NCBI RefSeq assembly: GCF_000473045.1
Contig: NZ_AXAY01000007.1
Coordinates: 62,001-126,000, forward strand
Length of the DNA stretch: 64,000 nt
Reading direction: 5' to 3'
Source: Bradyrhizobium sp. WSM3983
GTDB taxonomy: Bacteria; Pseudomonadota; Alphaproteobacteria; Rhizobiales; Xanthobacteraceae
Below the pieces are notes generated by a model, which saw nothing but the letters and a program-made list of their open reading frames with translations, was not told the DNA's origin and did not search any database. Positions 34,925 through 44,617 of the stretch are shown here, one piece after another. Every line of letters starts with the position of its first letter. Within the stretch, counting starts at the first letter, position 1. The position numbers and the translations under genes were made by a program.

Positions 34925-35725
34925 ATGCCGTCTGAGTTCCGTTCGCCCCGTCTCGCTGTTCTGATCGATGCCGACAATACCTCCGCGAAGATCGCCGATG
35001 GTCTGTTCGAGGAGATTGCCAAGATTGGCGAAGCCAGTGTTCGCCGCATCTACGGCGATTTCTCCAATGCGCGGTCCAGGGGCTGGGCCGATATCCTGTC
35101 GAAACACGCCATCATCCCGCAGCAGCAGTTTGCCTATACGACGGGAAAGAATGCGTCCGACATCACGCTGGTCATCGACGCAATGGATCTGCTGCACAGC
35201 GGCCGGTTCGATGGTTTTTGCTTGGTCTCGTCCGACAGCGATTTTACCCGCCTCGCCGCCCGCATCCGGGAGCAGGGCGTCGATGTCTTTGGGTTCGGCG
35301 AACACAAGACGCCGGAGAGCTTCAGGCAGGCCTGCCGACGGTTCGTTTACACGGAGAACCTGCTTGCCGTCCCGGCGAACACCCAGGACGCCGCATTACG
35401 ATCGACATCGCTTCAGCCGCCCGATGCCGCGACTCCTATCATCAAGAAGGTCATCACCCAGATGGAGAGCGAAGACGGCTGGGTGACGCTCGGAGAAGTC
35501 GGCCGGCAGCTTGCCAATTTGGCTTCCGATTTCGACCCGAGGACCTTTGGCTTCCGCAAGCTGAGCGACCTCGTGCGGAAGACGAATTCGTTCGAGATCG
35601 ACGAGTCAAAGGGCCGCTCGATGCGGATTCGGGTCAAGCCCGCTGCCGCACCGCCGCCGAAAACGCGGAACCGGCGCAGACCTGCTCGGTCGGGGGCCGC
35701 AGGCGGTTCGACGCCTAAGGCGTAA
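34925..35725 (+). CDS. NYN-domain RNase-like protein with C-terminal OST-HTH/LOTUS domain
   Basis: This 266-residue protein starts at MPSEFRSPRLAVLIDADN behind GGGGA (an ATG 12 bases upstream is also in frame). The N-terminal NYN/PIN fold carries acidic residues in LIDADN, DITLVIDAMDL and VSSDSDFTRLA, the putative metal-dependent nuclease site. The C-terminal part (about 160-235) has the OST-HTH/LOTUS pattern IIKKVITQMESEDGWVTL and FGFRKLSDLVRKTNSFEI. The tail is basic and proline-rich. The architecture resembles RNA-targeting proteins; the target is unknown. It stands alone. Confidence 0.85.
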   Translation: MPSEFRSPRLAVLIDADNTSAKIADGLFEEIAKIGEASVRRIYGDFSNARSRGWADILSKHAIIPQQQFAYTTGKNASDITLVIDAMDLLHSGRFDGFCLVSSDSDFTRLAARIREQGVDVFGFGEHKTPESFRQACRRFVYTENLLAVPANTQDAALRSTSLQPPDAATPIIKKVITQMESEDGWVTLGEVGRQLANLASDFDPRTFGFRKLSDLVRKTNSFEIDESKGRSMRIRVKPAAAPPPKTRNRRRPARSGAAGGSTPKA

Positions 35726-35810
35726 GCAGGGTGTGCCTTGATATTTGAGCTTGCCCGGCTCGGCGCAGGGCGTAACCATCGTTGGACCGTAACGCCACGC
35801 GAGGGTCCTG

Positions 35811-37613
35811 ATGACCAAACTCACCCGTTTTGCAGTCGCGCCGCTGCATGCGATGACGCGCCGCCTCGCCGATGTCGCCTCGGCGCGCATCGCGCCTGAC
35901 CTCGTCGTTACGGGGGCGCGGGTGCTCTCGACCTATTCGGAACGCATTCATCCCGAGCGGGAGGTCTGGATCACCGGCGGCCGTATCGCCGCCGTGAAAC
36001 CGGCCGGCACGGCGAAGAAGGCGTGGAGCGACGTTCCGGTTTACGATGCCGCCGGCGGGATCATCGCGCCGGGGTTGGTCGATCCGCACATCCATATCGA
36101 ATCCTCGATGGTGACGGCCTGCGCCTATGCCGAGGCCGCACTCCTCAATGGCACCACCACGATCTTCTGCGACAGTCACGAGATCGGCAACGTCATGGAC
36201 GTCGCCGGCGTCGAGGCGATGCTGGAGGACGCACGCGAAGCGCCGCTCTCGATCTTCTTGACGGTGCCCTCGACCGTGCCGGCAACATCGGCTGAATTGG
36301 AGACGGCGGGCGGCGATCTCACGCCCGACAAGATCGCCGGCCTGTTCGACCGCTGGCCCGAAGCCGTCGGGCTCGGCGAGAAGATGGACTTTGTGCCTGT
36401 GACGATGGGCGACGAGCGCAGTCATGCGATCCTGGCGGCGGCCCTGAAGCGCGGACGGCCGGTCTCCGGCCATGTCTATGGCCGCGAATTCGTCGCCGCC
36501 TATGCGGCGAGCGGCGTTACCGACACGCATGAAGCGATCGACCGCGACATCGCCGACGATCTGCTCGACGCCGGCGTCTGGGTGTTCTTGCGCGGCGGAC
36601 CGCCGACCACGCCCTGGCACTCGCTGCCGCAGGCGATCCGCACCATCACCGAGCTTGGCGCCTCGCACAAGCGGACCGCTGTGTGCACCGACGATCGCGA
36701 CGCCGATGATTTGCTTCTGTTCGGCCTCGACTGGGTGGTGCGCGAAGCGGTGAAAGCCGGGATGTCGCCGGAGCAGGCCTGGTCGATGGGTTCGTTGCAC
36801 GGTGCCACGCGGTTCAACATGGAAGGCGATATCGGTGGCCTCGGCGGCAGCCGCCGCGCTGATCTCGTTTTGATGGACGACAATCTCAAGCCGCAATCGA
36901 CCTGGTATGGTGGCGAGCTGGTGGTGGAGAACCGCAAGATCACGCCACGGCTCGATCAAGCGCTGTCGCAGCGCTATCAATACCCGAAGGCGGCCTATGT
37001 CACCGTGAAGCTGCCGGAGAAACTGAAGCTGACGCCGGAATTGCCAGCGAAGGCCTGCACCGTCAACGCCATCAAGACCGCGCTGCCGGGCATTACGCTG
37101 ATCCATGAGAAAGTCGCGATCGAGCCGGCCAGGGACTGGCCGTCGCTGTTCGCCCGCTATGGCTTGTGCTTCGTCACGGTGGTCGAGCGCCACGGCAAGT
37201 CGGCAGGCAACGTCGCCTATGGCCTGCTGAAGGATTTTGGTCTGAAGCGTGGCGCGGTCGCCTCCAGCGTCGGACATGACAGCCACAACATCATCGTTGC
37301 CGGAACTAACGAGGGCGACATGCAGGTGGCGATCGCGGCGATCAAGGCGCAGCAGGGTGGTGTCTGCGTCGTCGCCGACGGCAAGGTGAGGGCGCTGGTC
37401 CCGCTGCCAATCGCGGGCCTGCTCTCCGACAAGCGCGTCACGGAGGTGGCCGAAGAGGTCAAGGTGCTGAAGCAGGAATGGGCCGAGGCCGGATGCACCA
37501 TCCCCTACATGGGCTTCAATCTGATTCCGCTATCGGTCATTCCCGAAATCCGCATCACCGACAAGGGTCTGGTGCTGGTGCCGCAGATGGAGCTGGCGCC
37601 GCTGTTCGAGTGA
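35811..37613 (+). CDS. ade: Adenine deaminase
   Basis: This is an amidohydrolase-fold adenine deaminase of 600 residues. Key parts are [15 protein letters not shown] (metal-binding His-X-His), [30 protein letters not shown], the catalytic Glu/His segments around VTDTHEAID and [11 protein letters not shown], and the typical C-terminal domain [19 protein letters not shown]. It converts adenine to hypoxanthine and ammonia, with Mn or Fe cofactor in the family. It lies between the NYN gene and gcl on the same strand, 85 bases and 152 bases apart, so it is not tightly coupled to either. Confidence 0.93.
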   Translation: MTKLTRFAVAPLHAMTRRLADVASARIAPDLVVTGARVLSTYSERIHPEREVWITGGRIAAVKPAGTAKKAWSDVPVYDAAGGIIAPGLVDPHIHIESSMVTACAYAEAALLNGTTTIFCDSHEIGNVMDVAGVEAMLEDAREAPLSIFLTVPSTVPATSAELETAGGDLTPDKIAGLFDRWPEAVGLGEKMDFVPVTMGDERSHAILAAALKRGRPVSGHVYGREFVAAYAASGVTDTHEAIDRDIADDLLDAGVWVFLRGGPPTTPWHSLPQAIRTITELGASHKRTAVCTDDRDADDLLLFGLDWVVREAVKAGMSPEQAWSMGSLHGATRFNMEGDIGGLGGSRRADLVLMDDNLKPQSTWYGGELVVENRKITPRLDQALSQRYQYPKAAYVTVKLPEKLKLTPELPAKACTVNAIKTALPGITLIHEKVAIEPARDWPSLFARYGLCFVTVVERHGKSAGNVAYGLLKDFGLKRGAVASSVGHDSHNIIVAGTNEGDMQVAIAAIKAQQGGVCVVADGKVRALVPLPIAGLLSDKRVTEVAEEVKVLKQEWAEAGCTIPYMGFNLIPLSVIPEIRITDKGLVLVPQMELAPLFE

Positions 37614-37694
37614 TCTGCTTTCACGTATTTCTCGATCTAACTGATTGAGACTACCGTAATTTCTCCACGGCTGCCGCATCGTGGAAAATAAAAT

Positions 37695-37711
37695 CGATCT
37701 CGTTGAGATCG
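37695..37711. promoter_or_regulatory. Candidate operator upstream of gcl
   Basis: CGATCTC (37695-37701), spacer GTT, GAGATCG (37705-37711): a perfect 7-bp dyad 55 bases upstream of the gcl start. The binding protein is unknown; the IclR regulator upstream is a candidate. Confidence 0.4.
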
Positions 37712-37765
37712 CATCCTGCGCACCCGATGATCTCGCTCGCTGACTTAAACCAAGCGAGGTCCGAT

Positions 37766-39556
37766 ATGGCGAAGATGCGAGCTATCGATGCGGCCGTGCG
37801 CATCCTGGAGAAGGAAGGCATCTCCACCGCCTTCGGCGTTCCCGGGGCGGCGATCAATCCGCTTTACTCGGCGCTGAAGAAGCGCGGATCGATCCGCCAT
37901 ATCCTGGCACGCCATGTCGAGGGTGCTTCCCACATGGCCGAGGGCTATACCAGGGCCAAGGCCGGCAATATCGGCGTCTGCATCGGCACCTCGGGGCCGG
38001 CCGGCACCGATATGATCACTGGGCTCTATTCGGCGATCGCCGATTCCATTCCGATCCTCTGCATCACCGGACAGGCGCCGCGCGCACGGCTCTACAAGGA
38101 AGACTTCCAGGCGGTCGATATCGAGTCGATCGCAAAGCCCGTGACCAAATGGGCGGTGACGGTGCGCGAGCCGGCGCTGGTGCCGCGCGTGTTCAGCCAG
38201 GCCTTTCATGTGATGCGCTCGGGCCGGCCGGGGCCGGTGCTGATCGACATGCCGCTCGACGTACAGCTCGCCGAGATCGAGTTCGACGACGAGACCTATG
38301 AGCCGCTGCCGGTCTACAGGCCGACCGCCACGCGAAAACAGATCGAGAAGGCGCTGGAGATGCTCAATGCGGCCGAACGTCCGCTGATCGTGGCGGGTGG
38401 CGGCATCATCAATGCCGATGCGTCGGATCTGCTGGTCGAATTCGCCGAGATCGCCAACGTGCCTGTGGTCCCGACGCTGATGGGATGGGGCGCGATCCCC
38501 GACGATCACGTGTTGATGGCCGGCATGGTGGGCTTGCAGACCAGCCACCGCTACGGCAATGCCACCATGCTGGAGTCCGATTTCGTGCTTGGCATCGGCA
38601 ATCGCTGGGCCAACCGTCACACCGGCTCGGTCGAGACCTACACCAAGGGCCGCACCTTCGTGCATGTCGATATCGAGCCGACCCAGATCGGTCGCGTGTT
38701 CAATCCCGATCTCGGCATCGTCTCGGACGCGAAGGCAGCGCTCGAGCTCTTCGTCACCGTCGCCAGGGAGTGGCGGCGTTCCGGCAGGCTCCGCGAGCGC
38801 CAGGCGTGGCCCGCGGCCTGCCGCGACCGCAAGAAGACCATGCTGCGCAAAAGCCATTTCGACAACGTCCCAATCAAGCCGCAGCGAGTCTATGAGGAAA
38901 TGAACAAGGCGTTCGGCCGCGACACCACCTATGTCACCGTAATCGGCCTCTCCCAGATCGCAGGCGCGCAGTTTTTGGGCGTCTACAAGCCGCGCAACTG
39001 GATCAATGCCGGCCAGGCGGGGCCGCTCGGCTGGACACTGCCGGCCGCGCTTGGCGTGCGCGCGGCGTGCCCGGATCGTGACATCGTCGCGCTCTCAGGC
39101 GATTACGACTTCCAGTTCCTGATCGAGGAGCTCGCGGTCGGGGCGCAGTTCAATCTGCCCTACATCCACGTCGTCGTGAACAACTCTTATCTAGGCTTGA
39201 TCCGCCAGGCGCAGCGCGGCTTCGATATGGATTATCACGTCCAGCTCTCATTCGAGAACGTCAACGCGCCGGAGCTCAATGGTTACGGCGTCGACCACGT
39301 CGCGGTCGCCGAAGGCCTCGGCTGCAAGGCGATCCGCGTCACCGATCCCAAGGATACGCAAGCCGCATTCGCGACCGCGCGCGAGTTGATGAAGAAGCAC
39401 CGCGTGCCCGTGGTTGTCGAGTTCATTCTCGAACGCGTCACCAATATCGCGATGGGTACGGAGATCGACAACATCGTCGAGTTCGAGGAGGTGCTGGACC
39501 TGCCGCTCGACGAGGTCGGGAAGAAGCGACCCGGCGTGTTGCAACCGGCTGAATAG
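37766..39556 (+). CDS. gcl: Glyoxylate carboligase (tartronate-semialdehyde synthase)
   Basis: Gcl joins two glyoxylates to tartronate semialdehyde plus CO2, using ThDP and FAD. It has 596 residues starting [11 protein letters not shown] with GAGG upstream; longer starts are not needed. Residue 51 is Val in [14 protein letters not shown], where other ThDP enzymes have Glu. This exception is a hallmark of true glyoxylate carboligases. The ThDP motif is [21 protein letters not shown] ending VNNSYLG. It is the first gene of gcl-hyi-glxR, which converts glyoxylate to glycerate. Confidence 0.97.
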   Translation: MAKMRAIDAAVRILEKEGISTAFGVPGAAINPLYSALKKRGSIRHILARHVEGASHMAEGYTRAKAGNIGVCIGTSGPAGTDMITGLYSAIADSIPILCITGQAPRARLYKEDFQAVDIESIAKPVTKWAVTVREPALVPRVFSQAFHVMRSGRPGPVLIDMPLDVQLAEIEFDDETYEPLPVYRPTATRKQIEKALEMLNAAERPLIVAGGGIINADASDLLVEFAEIANVPVVPTLMGWGAIPDDHVLMAGMVGLQTSHRYGNATMLESDFVLGIGNRWANRHTGSVETYTKGRTFVHVDIEPTQIGRVFNPDLGIVSDAKAALELFVTVAREWRRSGRLRERQAWPAACRDRKKTMLRKSHFDNVPIKPQRVYEEMNKAFGRDTTYVTVIGLSQIAGAQFLGVYKPRNWINAGQAGPLGWTLPAALGVRAACPDRDIVALSGDYDFQFLIEELAVGAQFNLPYIHVVVNNSYLGLIRQAQRGFDMDYHVQLSFENVNAPELNGYGVDHVAVAEGLGCKAIRVTDPKDTQAAFATARELMKKHRVPVVVEFILERVTNIAMGTEIDNIVEFEEVLDLPLDEVGKKRPGVLQPAE

Positions 39557-39567
39557 GGGACAGCATC

Positions 39568-40353
39568 ATGCCGAAATTCGCCGCCAACCTCACCATGCTC
39601 TTCAACGAGATGCCGTTTGTCGACCGCTTTGCCGCGGCGAAGGCGGCGGGCTTTTCCGGGGTTGAATATCTCTTTCCCTATGATTTCGACAAGGCGCTTC
39701 TGCGCGAGCAGCTTGAGGCCCACGGGTTGACCCAGGTGCTGCACAATCTGCCCGCCGGCAACTGGGCCGGCGGCGAGCGCGGCATCGCGATCATGCCCGA
39801 TCGCACCGCCGAATTCCGCGACGGCGTGTTCCGCGCCATCGACTACGCCAAGGCGCTCGATTGCGACCAGCTTAATTGCCTCGTTGGCATTGCGCCTGTC
39901 GATGCCGATCCACGCGAACTGCAGGAGACGTTGGTTGGCAATCTGCGTTTTGCCGCCTCGACGCTGGCGCGGGAGAACATCAAGCTGCTGGTCGAACCGA
40001 TCAACACGCTCGATATTCCCGGCTTCTTCCTCAACGGCACCGAGCAGGCGGTGCAGCTGATTTCCGAAGTGCGGTCGAACAATCTGTTCATCCAGTACGA
40101 CATCTATCACATGCAGATCATGGAGGGCGATCTCGCCCGCACCATGCAGGAATATCTGCCGCAGATCGCGCACATCCAGCTCGCCGACAATCCCGGCCGC
40201 AACGAGCCCGGCACTGGCGAGATCAACTATCCCTTCCTGTTCCGCCATCTTGACGCGATCGGTTATCGCGGCTGGGTCGGCTGCGAATACAAGCCGCGAA
40301 CCACGACGCTGGAAGGCCTCTCCTGGCACGCCGCGCAGACTTTCGAGACCTGA
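39568..40353 (+). CDS. hyi: Hydroxypyruvate isomerase
   Basis: Hyi interconverts hydroxypyruvate and tartronate semialdehyde. This TIM-barrel protein has 261 residues (E. coli Hyi 258). It starts MPKFAANLTMLFNEMPF. The metal/catalytic glutamates lie in LLVEPINTLDIPGFFL and VGCEYKPRTTT, with YDIYHMQIMEGDL between. It follows gcl after 11 bases. The neighbour glxR is separated by a palindromic repeat. Confidence 0.95.
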   Translation: MPKFAANLTMLFNEMPFVDRFAAAKAAGFSGVEYLFPYDFDKALLREQLEAHGLTQVLHNLPAGNWAGGERGIAIMPDRTAEFRDGVFRAIDYAKALDCDQLNCLVGIAPVDADPRELQETLVGNLRFAASTLARENIKLLVEPINTLDIPGFFLNGTEQAVQLISEVRSNNLFIQYDIYHMQIMEGDLARTMQEYLPQIAHIQLADNPGRNEPGTGEINYPFLFRHLDAIGYRGWVGCEYKPRTTTLEGLSWHAAQTFET

Positions 40354-40377
40354 GGACGTCACAGCGGCAGTGCGCTC

Positions 40378-40511
40378 CCTCTCCCGCTTGCGGGAGAGGG
40401 CTGGGGTGAGGGTATCTCCGCGGTGGGGTTCGGGAGATGCGGTGAAGATCCCTGGACGGATAGAACCCTCACCCGGCACTGCGTGCCGACCTCTCCCGCA
40501 AGCGGGAGAGG
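40378..40511. repeat. Intergenic palindromic repeat, family C (CCTCTCCCGC type)
   Basis: Two hairpins, CCTCTCCCGC-TT-GCGGGAGAGG (40378-40399) and its mirror at 40490-40511, flank GGGTGAGGGT (40404-40413) and ACCCTCACCC (40465-40474). It lies between hyi and glxR within an otherwise compact operon. Similar elements occur at 33923-33964 and 55661-55810. Confidence 0.8.
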
Positions 40512-40563
40512 TGCACCGAGCACGTGGTTGGATTTCGCCAACGCAACTGAGAGAAATCAAGAC

Positions 40564-41451
40564 ATGATCGACATCGGCTTTATCGGACTTGGCACCATGG
40601 GACGGCCGATGGCCGGCCATCTTCTGGCCGCAGGCCATCGCGTTCTCCTGCATGACGTCGCGCCGGTCGCGTCGGAGCTGGTAGCGGCGGGCGGCGTCGC
40701 ATGCAAGTCTGCGAAGGAAGTGGCGGAGGAGGCCGACGCCGTCATCATCATGGTGCCGGATACGCCGCATGTCGAAGCCGTGCTGTTCGGCAAGGATGGC
40801 GTCGCGGGCGGCATCTCCAAGGGCAAGATCGTGGTTGACATGAGCTCGATCTCGCCGCTTGCGACCAAGGAGTTCGCGAAGAAGATCGAGGCGCTCGGCG
40901 CGGACTATCTCGATGCGCCGGTGTCGGGCGGAGAGGTCGGCGCCAAGGCGGCGAGCCTCACCATTATGGTGGGCGGGCCGGAGCGGGCCTTCAACACCAT
41001 GAAGCCGATCTTCGACAAGATGGGCAAGAACGTCACGCATGTCGGCGCCAATGGCGATGGTCAGACGACGAAGGTCGCGAACCAGATCATCGTCGCGCTG
41101 ACGATCGAGGCGGTGAGCGAGGCGCTGCTGTTCGCGTCCAAGGCCGGCGCCGACCCCGCGCTGGTGCGCAAGGCGCTGATGGGTGGCTTTGCCTCGTCGC
41201 GGATTCTCGAAGTGCATGGCGAGCGCATGGTGAAGCGCAATTTCGATCCCGGCTTCCGTATCGAGCTGCACCAGAAGGATCTCAATCTCGCGCTCGAAGG
41301 TGCCCGCGCGCTCGGCTTGTTCCTGCCCAGCACGGCGGTGGCGCAGCAATTGTTCTCGTCCTGCACCGCGCATGGCGGCAAGGGCTGGGATCATTCGGCG
41401 ATGGTGCGGGCGCTGGAACTGATGGCGGGGCACGAAATCGCCGCGACCTGA
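40564..41451 (+). CDS. glxR: Tartronate semialdehyde reductase (2-hydroxy-3-oxopropionate reductase)
   Basis: GlxR reduces tartronate semialdehyde to D-glycerate with NADH. It has 295 residues (E. coli GlxR 292). The NAD motif is IGFIGLGTMGRPMAGHLL, the substrate-binding segment is DAPVSGGEVGAK, and the catalytic lysine is in GDGQTTKVANQII. It completes the gcl-hyi-glxR glycerate route. The ATG is chosen over upstream frames that run through the repeat. Confidence 0.95.
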   Translation: MIDIGFIGLGTMGRPMAGHLLAAGHRVLLHDVAPVASELVAAGGVACKSAKEVAEEADAVIIMVPDTPHVEAVLFGKDGVAGGISKGKIVVDMSSISPLATKEFAKKIEALGADYLDAPVSGGEVGAKAASLTIMVGGPERAFNTMKPIFDKMGKNVTHVGANGDGQTTKVANQIIVALTIEAVSEALLFASKAGADPALVRKALMGGFASSRILEVHGERMVKRNFDPGFRIELHQKDLNLALEGARALGLFLPSTAVAQQLFSSCTAHGGKGWDHSAMVRALELMAGHEIAAT

Positions 41452-41565
41452 ACTGTTACGCGGTAACGCTCTCCGGATGTGATGCGACTTTCGTCGCAGC
41501 GGAACTGGAACAATGTTCCAGCCCCGCGGTTGAAGTCGCATCAACAAACACTGGAGAGTGTGGAC

Positions 41566-41949
41566 ATGAAGACCCGTCTTGCGATTTCGTTGGCTGCCGC
41601 GGCGCTGCTGGCGTCGAGTGCAGCCTTTGCTCAGTCGACGACCGAAGAGGGCGCCAGGAACGGCGCGCGCGCGGGCGGCGACGTCGGCGGTCCGGTCGGG
41701 GCGATGGTCGGCGGCACCGTGGGTGCGGCCGTCGGCGCGGGCCTGGAAATTCCGAATGCGATCCTCGGCGGAATCCCACGCGATGACTCGGTCGTGGTCC
41801 ACGAGCGCGTCGTCGTCGGCGAGCCGCTGCCCCCGACCGTGGTGCTGCGTCCGGTGCCGAACTACACCGAGTATCGCTATGCGGTCGTGAACGATCGCCG
41901 CGTGATCGTCGAGCCGCGCACGCGCCGCGTTGTCAAGATCATCGACTGA
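41566..41949 (+). CDS. Secreted DUF1236-type protein with glycine-rich motif
   Basis: This 127-residue exported protein has a signal peptide (about 1-23, ending AAFAQ) and a glycine zipper-like stretch GGPVGAMVGGTVGAAVGAG, followed by a C-terminal domain with YRYAVVNDRRVIVEPRTRRVVKIID (shown as YRYAVVNDRRVIVE and PRTRRVVKIID). The C-terminal part matches DUF1236, common in Bradyrhizobium. Ribosome site GGAG lies 10 bases upstream. Function is unknown; glycine zippers can insert into membranes. Confidence 0.8.
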   Translation: MKTRLAISLAAAALLASSAAFAQSTTEEGARNGARAGGDVGGPVGAMVGGTVGAAVGAGLEIPNAILGGIPRDDSVVVHERVVVGEPLPPTVVLRPVPNYTEYRYAVVNDRRVIVEPRTRRVVKIID

Positions 41950-42024
41950 TCGGCGCATAAGCGACTGGAACATCGGGCTCCGCGGGGTGGCACTCCGCGG
42001 GGCTCTGTCGTCAAGGACTGGCGA

Positions 42025-42633
42025 TCAGAGCGGCTCGCGCACGCCGAGGCCATGCATGAAGCGCTCGCGAATCTGCACGGGATCCCTGCGGGTGGTGCCG
42101 ACGCCGGGCTTATCGTCGATGCGCAGCGCGATCAGGCTGGGCTCGTCGGCCGACATGGCCTCGTCGATCAGCCGCTCGAAATCCTCCTCGTCCGCCGCCC
42201 AGGCACTCTTGCCGAGACCCGAGCCCAAGGCGATGGCGACGAGATCGGCAACACCCGCGGCCGGCGTCGGCTGCGCGCCGGTGATCTGGTAGATGCCGTT
42301 GTCCATCACGATCATGATCAGGTTCTTTGGCTTCAGCGCCGCGATGGTCGAGAGCGCGCCGAGCTGCATCAGCAGCGAGCCGTCGCCTTCGAGCGCGAAG
42401 ACGCGGCGGTCGGGTTGGGCCAGCGCGACGCCAAGCGCGATCGGGAAGGCGAGACCCATGCTGCCCAGCATGTAGAAATTCTGCGGCCGGTGGCCGGCGG
42501 CCCAGAGATCAAAATTGGTGTTGCCGATGCCGCCGACTACCGCTTCTTCGTGCTTCAACTTCGCGATCAGGCGCTTCGTCACATCGAAACGGTTCATCAC
42601 TTTGGTGTTGGGCGCGTTCATGGCCGGGCTCAC
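42025..42633 (-). CDS. Split ThDP-dependent decarboxylase, C-terminal (beta) subunit
   Basis: This subunit has about 202 residues and carries the ThDP pyrophosphate/Mg part of a two-subunit 2-oxo acid decarboxylase. Motifs are GSMGLAFPIALGVALAQPD and LEGDGSLLMQLGALSTI ending MDNGIYQITG. The GTG start overlaps the alpha-subunit stop (GTGA); an ATG four codons on (MNAPNTK) is an alternative. It resembles the phosphonopyruvate/sulfopyruvate decarboxylase family (ComE-like). The natural substrate is unknown. Confidence 0.85.
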   Translation of the reverse strand: MSPAMNAPNTKVMNRFDVTKRLIAKLKHEEAVVGGIGNTNFDLWAAGHRPQNFYMLGSMGLAFPIALGVALAQPDRRVFALEGDGSLLMQLGALSTIAALKPKNLIMIVMDNGIYQITGAQPTPAAGVADLVAIALGSGLGKSAWAADEEDFERLIDEAMSADEPSLIALRIDDKPGVGTTRRDPVQIRERFMHGLGVREPL

Positions 42634-43196
42634 TTGTCAAAGACCTTGCCGCCCGTGAGCAGCGGGTTGAGGATCAGCGCCACCGGCGCCTGCGTCGTGA
42701 CGGCCTGCTTGATCGAGCGGTCGGCGATGAATTCGAGCTCGTCGAGCCGGGTGATGGTGTGGTGCTCCAGCGCGAGCGAATCCAGCACCGGGCGCATGGT
42801 GCGGCAGACCAGCGACTGGCCGTAATTGAATTCGCCGAGCGTGCCGCGCTCGGACACGAACATGATCAGCGGAATCTGGTAGGGCACCGCGAGCGAGGCG
42901 AGCGTGTTGGCGAGCGTCGCAAAGCCCGAGGTCTGCATCAGGACCGCGCCGCGTCGTCCACCCATCCAGGCGCCCGAGACGATGCCGACGGCCTCTTCCT
43001 CGCGGGCGGTCGCAAAGGTCGTGAAGAAGGGATCGGCGTGCAAATTCTTGATCAACGGCGTCAGCACGCGGTCGGGCACGTAGGGAATGATGCTGATCTC
43101 GTTCCGCTTCAGGGTCTGCAGGACGATGCTGTGCCAGCTTCTGTCGCCGGACCCTGGTCCCGGCTGGGACGAGGTCTGCTGTTCCGCAGTCGCCAT
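42630..43196 (-). CDS. Split ThDP-dependent decarboxylase, N-terminal (alpha) subunit
   Basis: This 188-residue subunit supplies the pyrimidine-binding half. The segment ATAREEEAVGIVSGAWMGG contains the activating Glu, and VLMQTSGFATLANTLASLA is characteristic of the ComD/phosphonopyruvate-decarboxylase alpha group. It overlaps the beta subunit by four bases. The divergent neighbour on the plus strand is an NAD-dependent hydroxyacid dehydrogenase, suggesting both act on a 2-oxo acid of the same pathway. Confidence 0.85.
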   Translation of the reverse strand: MATAEQQTSSQPGPGSGDRSWHSIVLQTLKRNEISIIPYVPDRVLTPLIKNLHADPFFTTFATAREEEAVGIVSGAWMGGRRGAVLMQTSGFATLANTLASLAVPYQIPLIMFVSERGTLGEFNYGQSLVCRTMRPVLDSLALEHHTITRLDELEFIADRSIKQAVTTQAPVALILNPLLTGGKVFDK

Positions 43197-43390
43197 CGCG
43201 TTCTCCCTTCAGCCGCGCAGGTTTCTTGGATTTGACCATTGTCTTGATCGTCGCGGCGGTCTGCCGAAACTTGACGGAGCGGGCAGGATTGTCAACATGT
43301 CCGGGCCGGCACCGTGATCTGCGCCAGACGGCCTGCCGTGACCGGCACCGCCATGCCATAAGTGGGATAATGAGAAAGCGGGAGGGACGC

Positions 43391-44503
43391 ATGGACGGGG
43401 CGCGCATCGCGCAGGCCTTGCGGGTCTCCACGAGAGAACCGGAAGGGTCCTGGATGTCGGTCAACAGCAAGCGTGTCTTCTACGTCAAATACCTGGCCAA
43501 TCCGATCTACGTCGACATCCTGAAGGCGCGGCCCGACGTGCGGCTCGACCGCATCGAGAACGAGAGCCCCGAGGACCTCTACGCCCCGATCCTGAGCGCG
43601 GCCCATGTCTACCAGATCGGCGCCGCCCGCGACGAGCTGGCGCCGCATTTCCATGTCGACGCTTCCTTCCTGAAGCGCACGCCGAACCTGCTGCTGGTCT
43701 CCAGCAACGGCGCCGGTTTCGACCCCGTCGACGTCGAGGCCTGCACGGATGCGGGCGTGCTGGTCGTGAACCAGTCGGGCGGCAACGCGCATTCGGTCGC
43801 CGAGCACGCGCTGGCGATGATGCTGACCTTGTCCAAGCGCATCATCCAGTCCGACCGTCGCTTGCGCCGTGAATCCAATGTCAACCGCAACGAGCTCGTC
43901 GGCAACGAGGTCGAGCACAAGACCGTCGGCATCATTGGTCTCGGTAATGTCGGCCGCCGCATCGCAGCACTCTGCAAGGGCCTGCTCGGCATGAAGGTGC
44001 TGGCCTACGATCCTTACCTCACGGCCGAGGTGATGGCCGCGCGGGGCGGCGAGAAGGTCGAGCTCGACGAGCTGCTGCGCCGCGCCGATTTCGTTTCGAT
44101 CTCCTGTCCGCTCAACAAGGGCAGCCGCAGCATGATCAGCGTGCGCGAGTTCGGCCTGATGCAGCCACACGCTTATTTCATCACCACCGCGCGCGGGTTC
44201 ATTCACGACGAGGACGCGCTGCTTGGGGCGCTGCGCGACAAGCGCATTGCGGGTGCCGGCCTCGACGTCTGGTCCAAGGAGCCTCCGCCGCCGGAGCACC
44301 CGCTGCTCCAGTTCGACAACGTGCTCGCGAGCCCGCACACGGCAGGCGTCACGAACGAGGCACGCCAGAATATGGGCCGTATCGCCGCCGAGCAGGTGCT
44401 GGAGACGCTCGACGGCAAGCGTCCGCCGCGCACCATCAATCCCGAGGTCTGGCCTGTTTATGCCGAGCGCTTCAAGCAGGCCTTTGGCGTCACGCCGGGA
44501 TAG
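43391..44503 (+). CDS. D-isomer-specific 2-hydroxyacid dehydrogenase
   Basis: This NAD-dependent 2-hydroxyacid dehydrogenase has 370 residues from the ATG at MDGARIAQAL (GGGAGGGA 3 bases upstream), or 349 from MSVNSKRV. Motifs include VGIIGLGNVGRRIAALC (NAD), the catalytic Arg/Glu/His segments SNGAGFDPVDV, FITTARGFIHDEDALLGAL and ASPHTAGVTNEAR. It belongs to the phosphoglycerate dehydrogenase-like group. It is divergent from the split decarboxylase genes (about 195 bases between), and could reduce the 2-oxo acid that the decarboxylase would otherwise cleave, or supply it by oxidation. Confidence 0.86.
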   Translation: MDGARIAQALRVSTREPEGSWMSVNSKRVFYVKYLANPIYVDILKARPDVRLDRIENESPEDLYAPILSAAHVYQIGAARDELAPHFHVDASFLKRTPNLLLVSSNGAGFDPVDVEACTDAGVLVVNQSGGNAHSVAEHALAMMLTLSKRIIQSDRRLRRESNVNRNELVGNEVEHKTVGIIGLGNVGRRIAALCKGLLGMKVLAYDPYLTAEVMAARGGEKVELDELLRRADFVSISCPLNKGSRSMISVREFGLMQPHAYFITTARGFIHDEDALLGALRDKRIAGAGLDVWSKEPPPPEHPLLQFDNVLASPHTAGVTNEARQNMGRIAAEQVLETLDGKRPPRTINPEVWPVYAERFKQAFGVTPG

Positions 44504-44617
44504 GGCGCGAAGGGCTATTGCGCTCCAATCATTGGTTACCACGATCAAAATGCAAAGCGGGGCATCTTATCGATGGCGTGAATGAACGCGTATGACTTGT
44601 CCTGTAGATGAGAGTCC

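Noticed and set aside
39283..41973. An 896-codon minus-strand frame across gcl, hyi and glxR
   Set aside because: It spans three well-supported plus-strand genes and a repeat; the protein is low-complexity and unlike any family.
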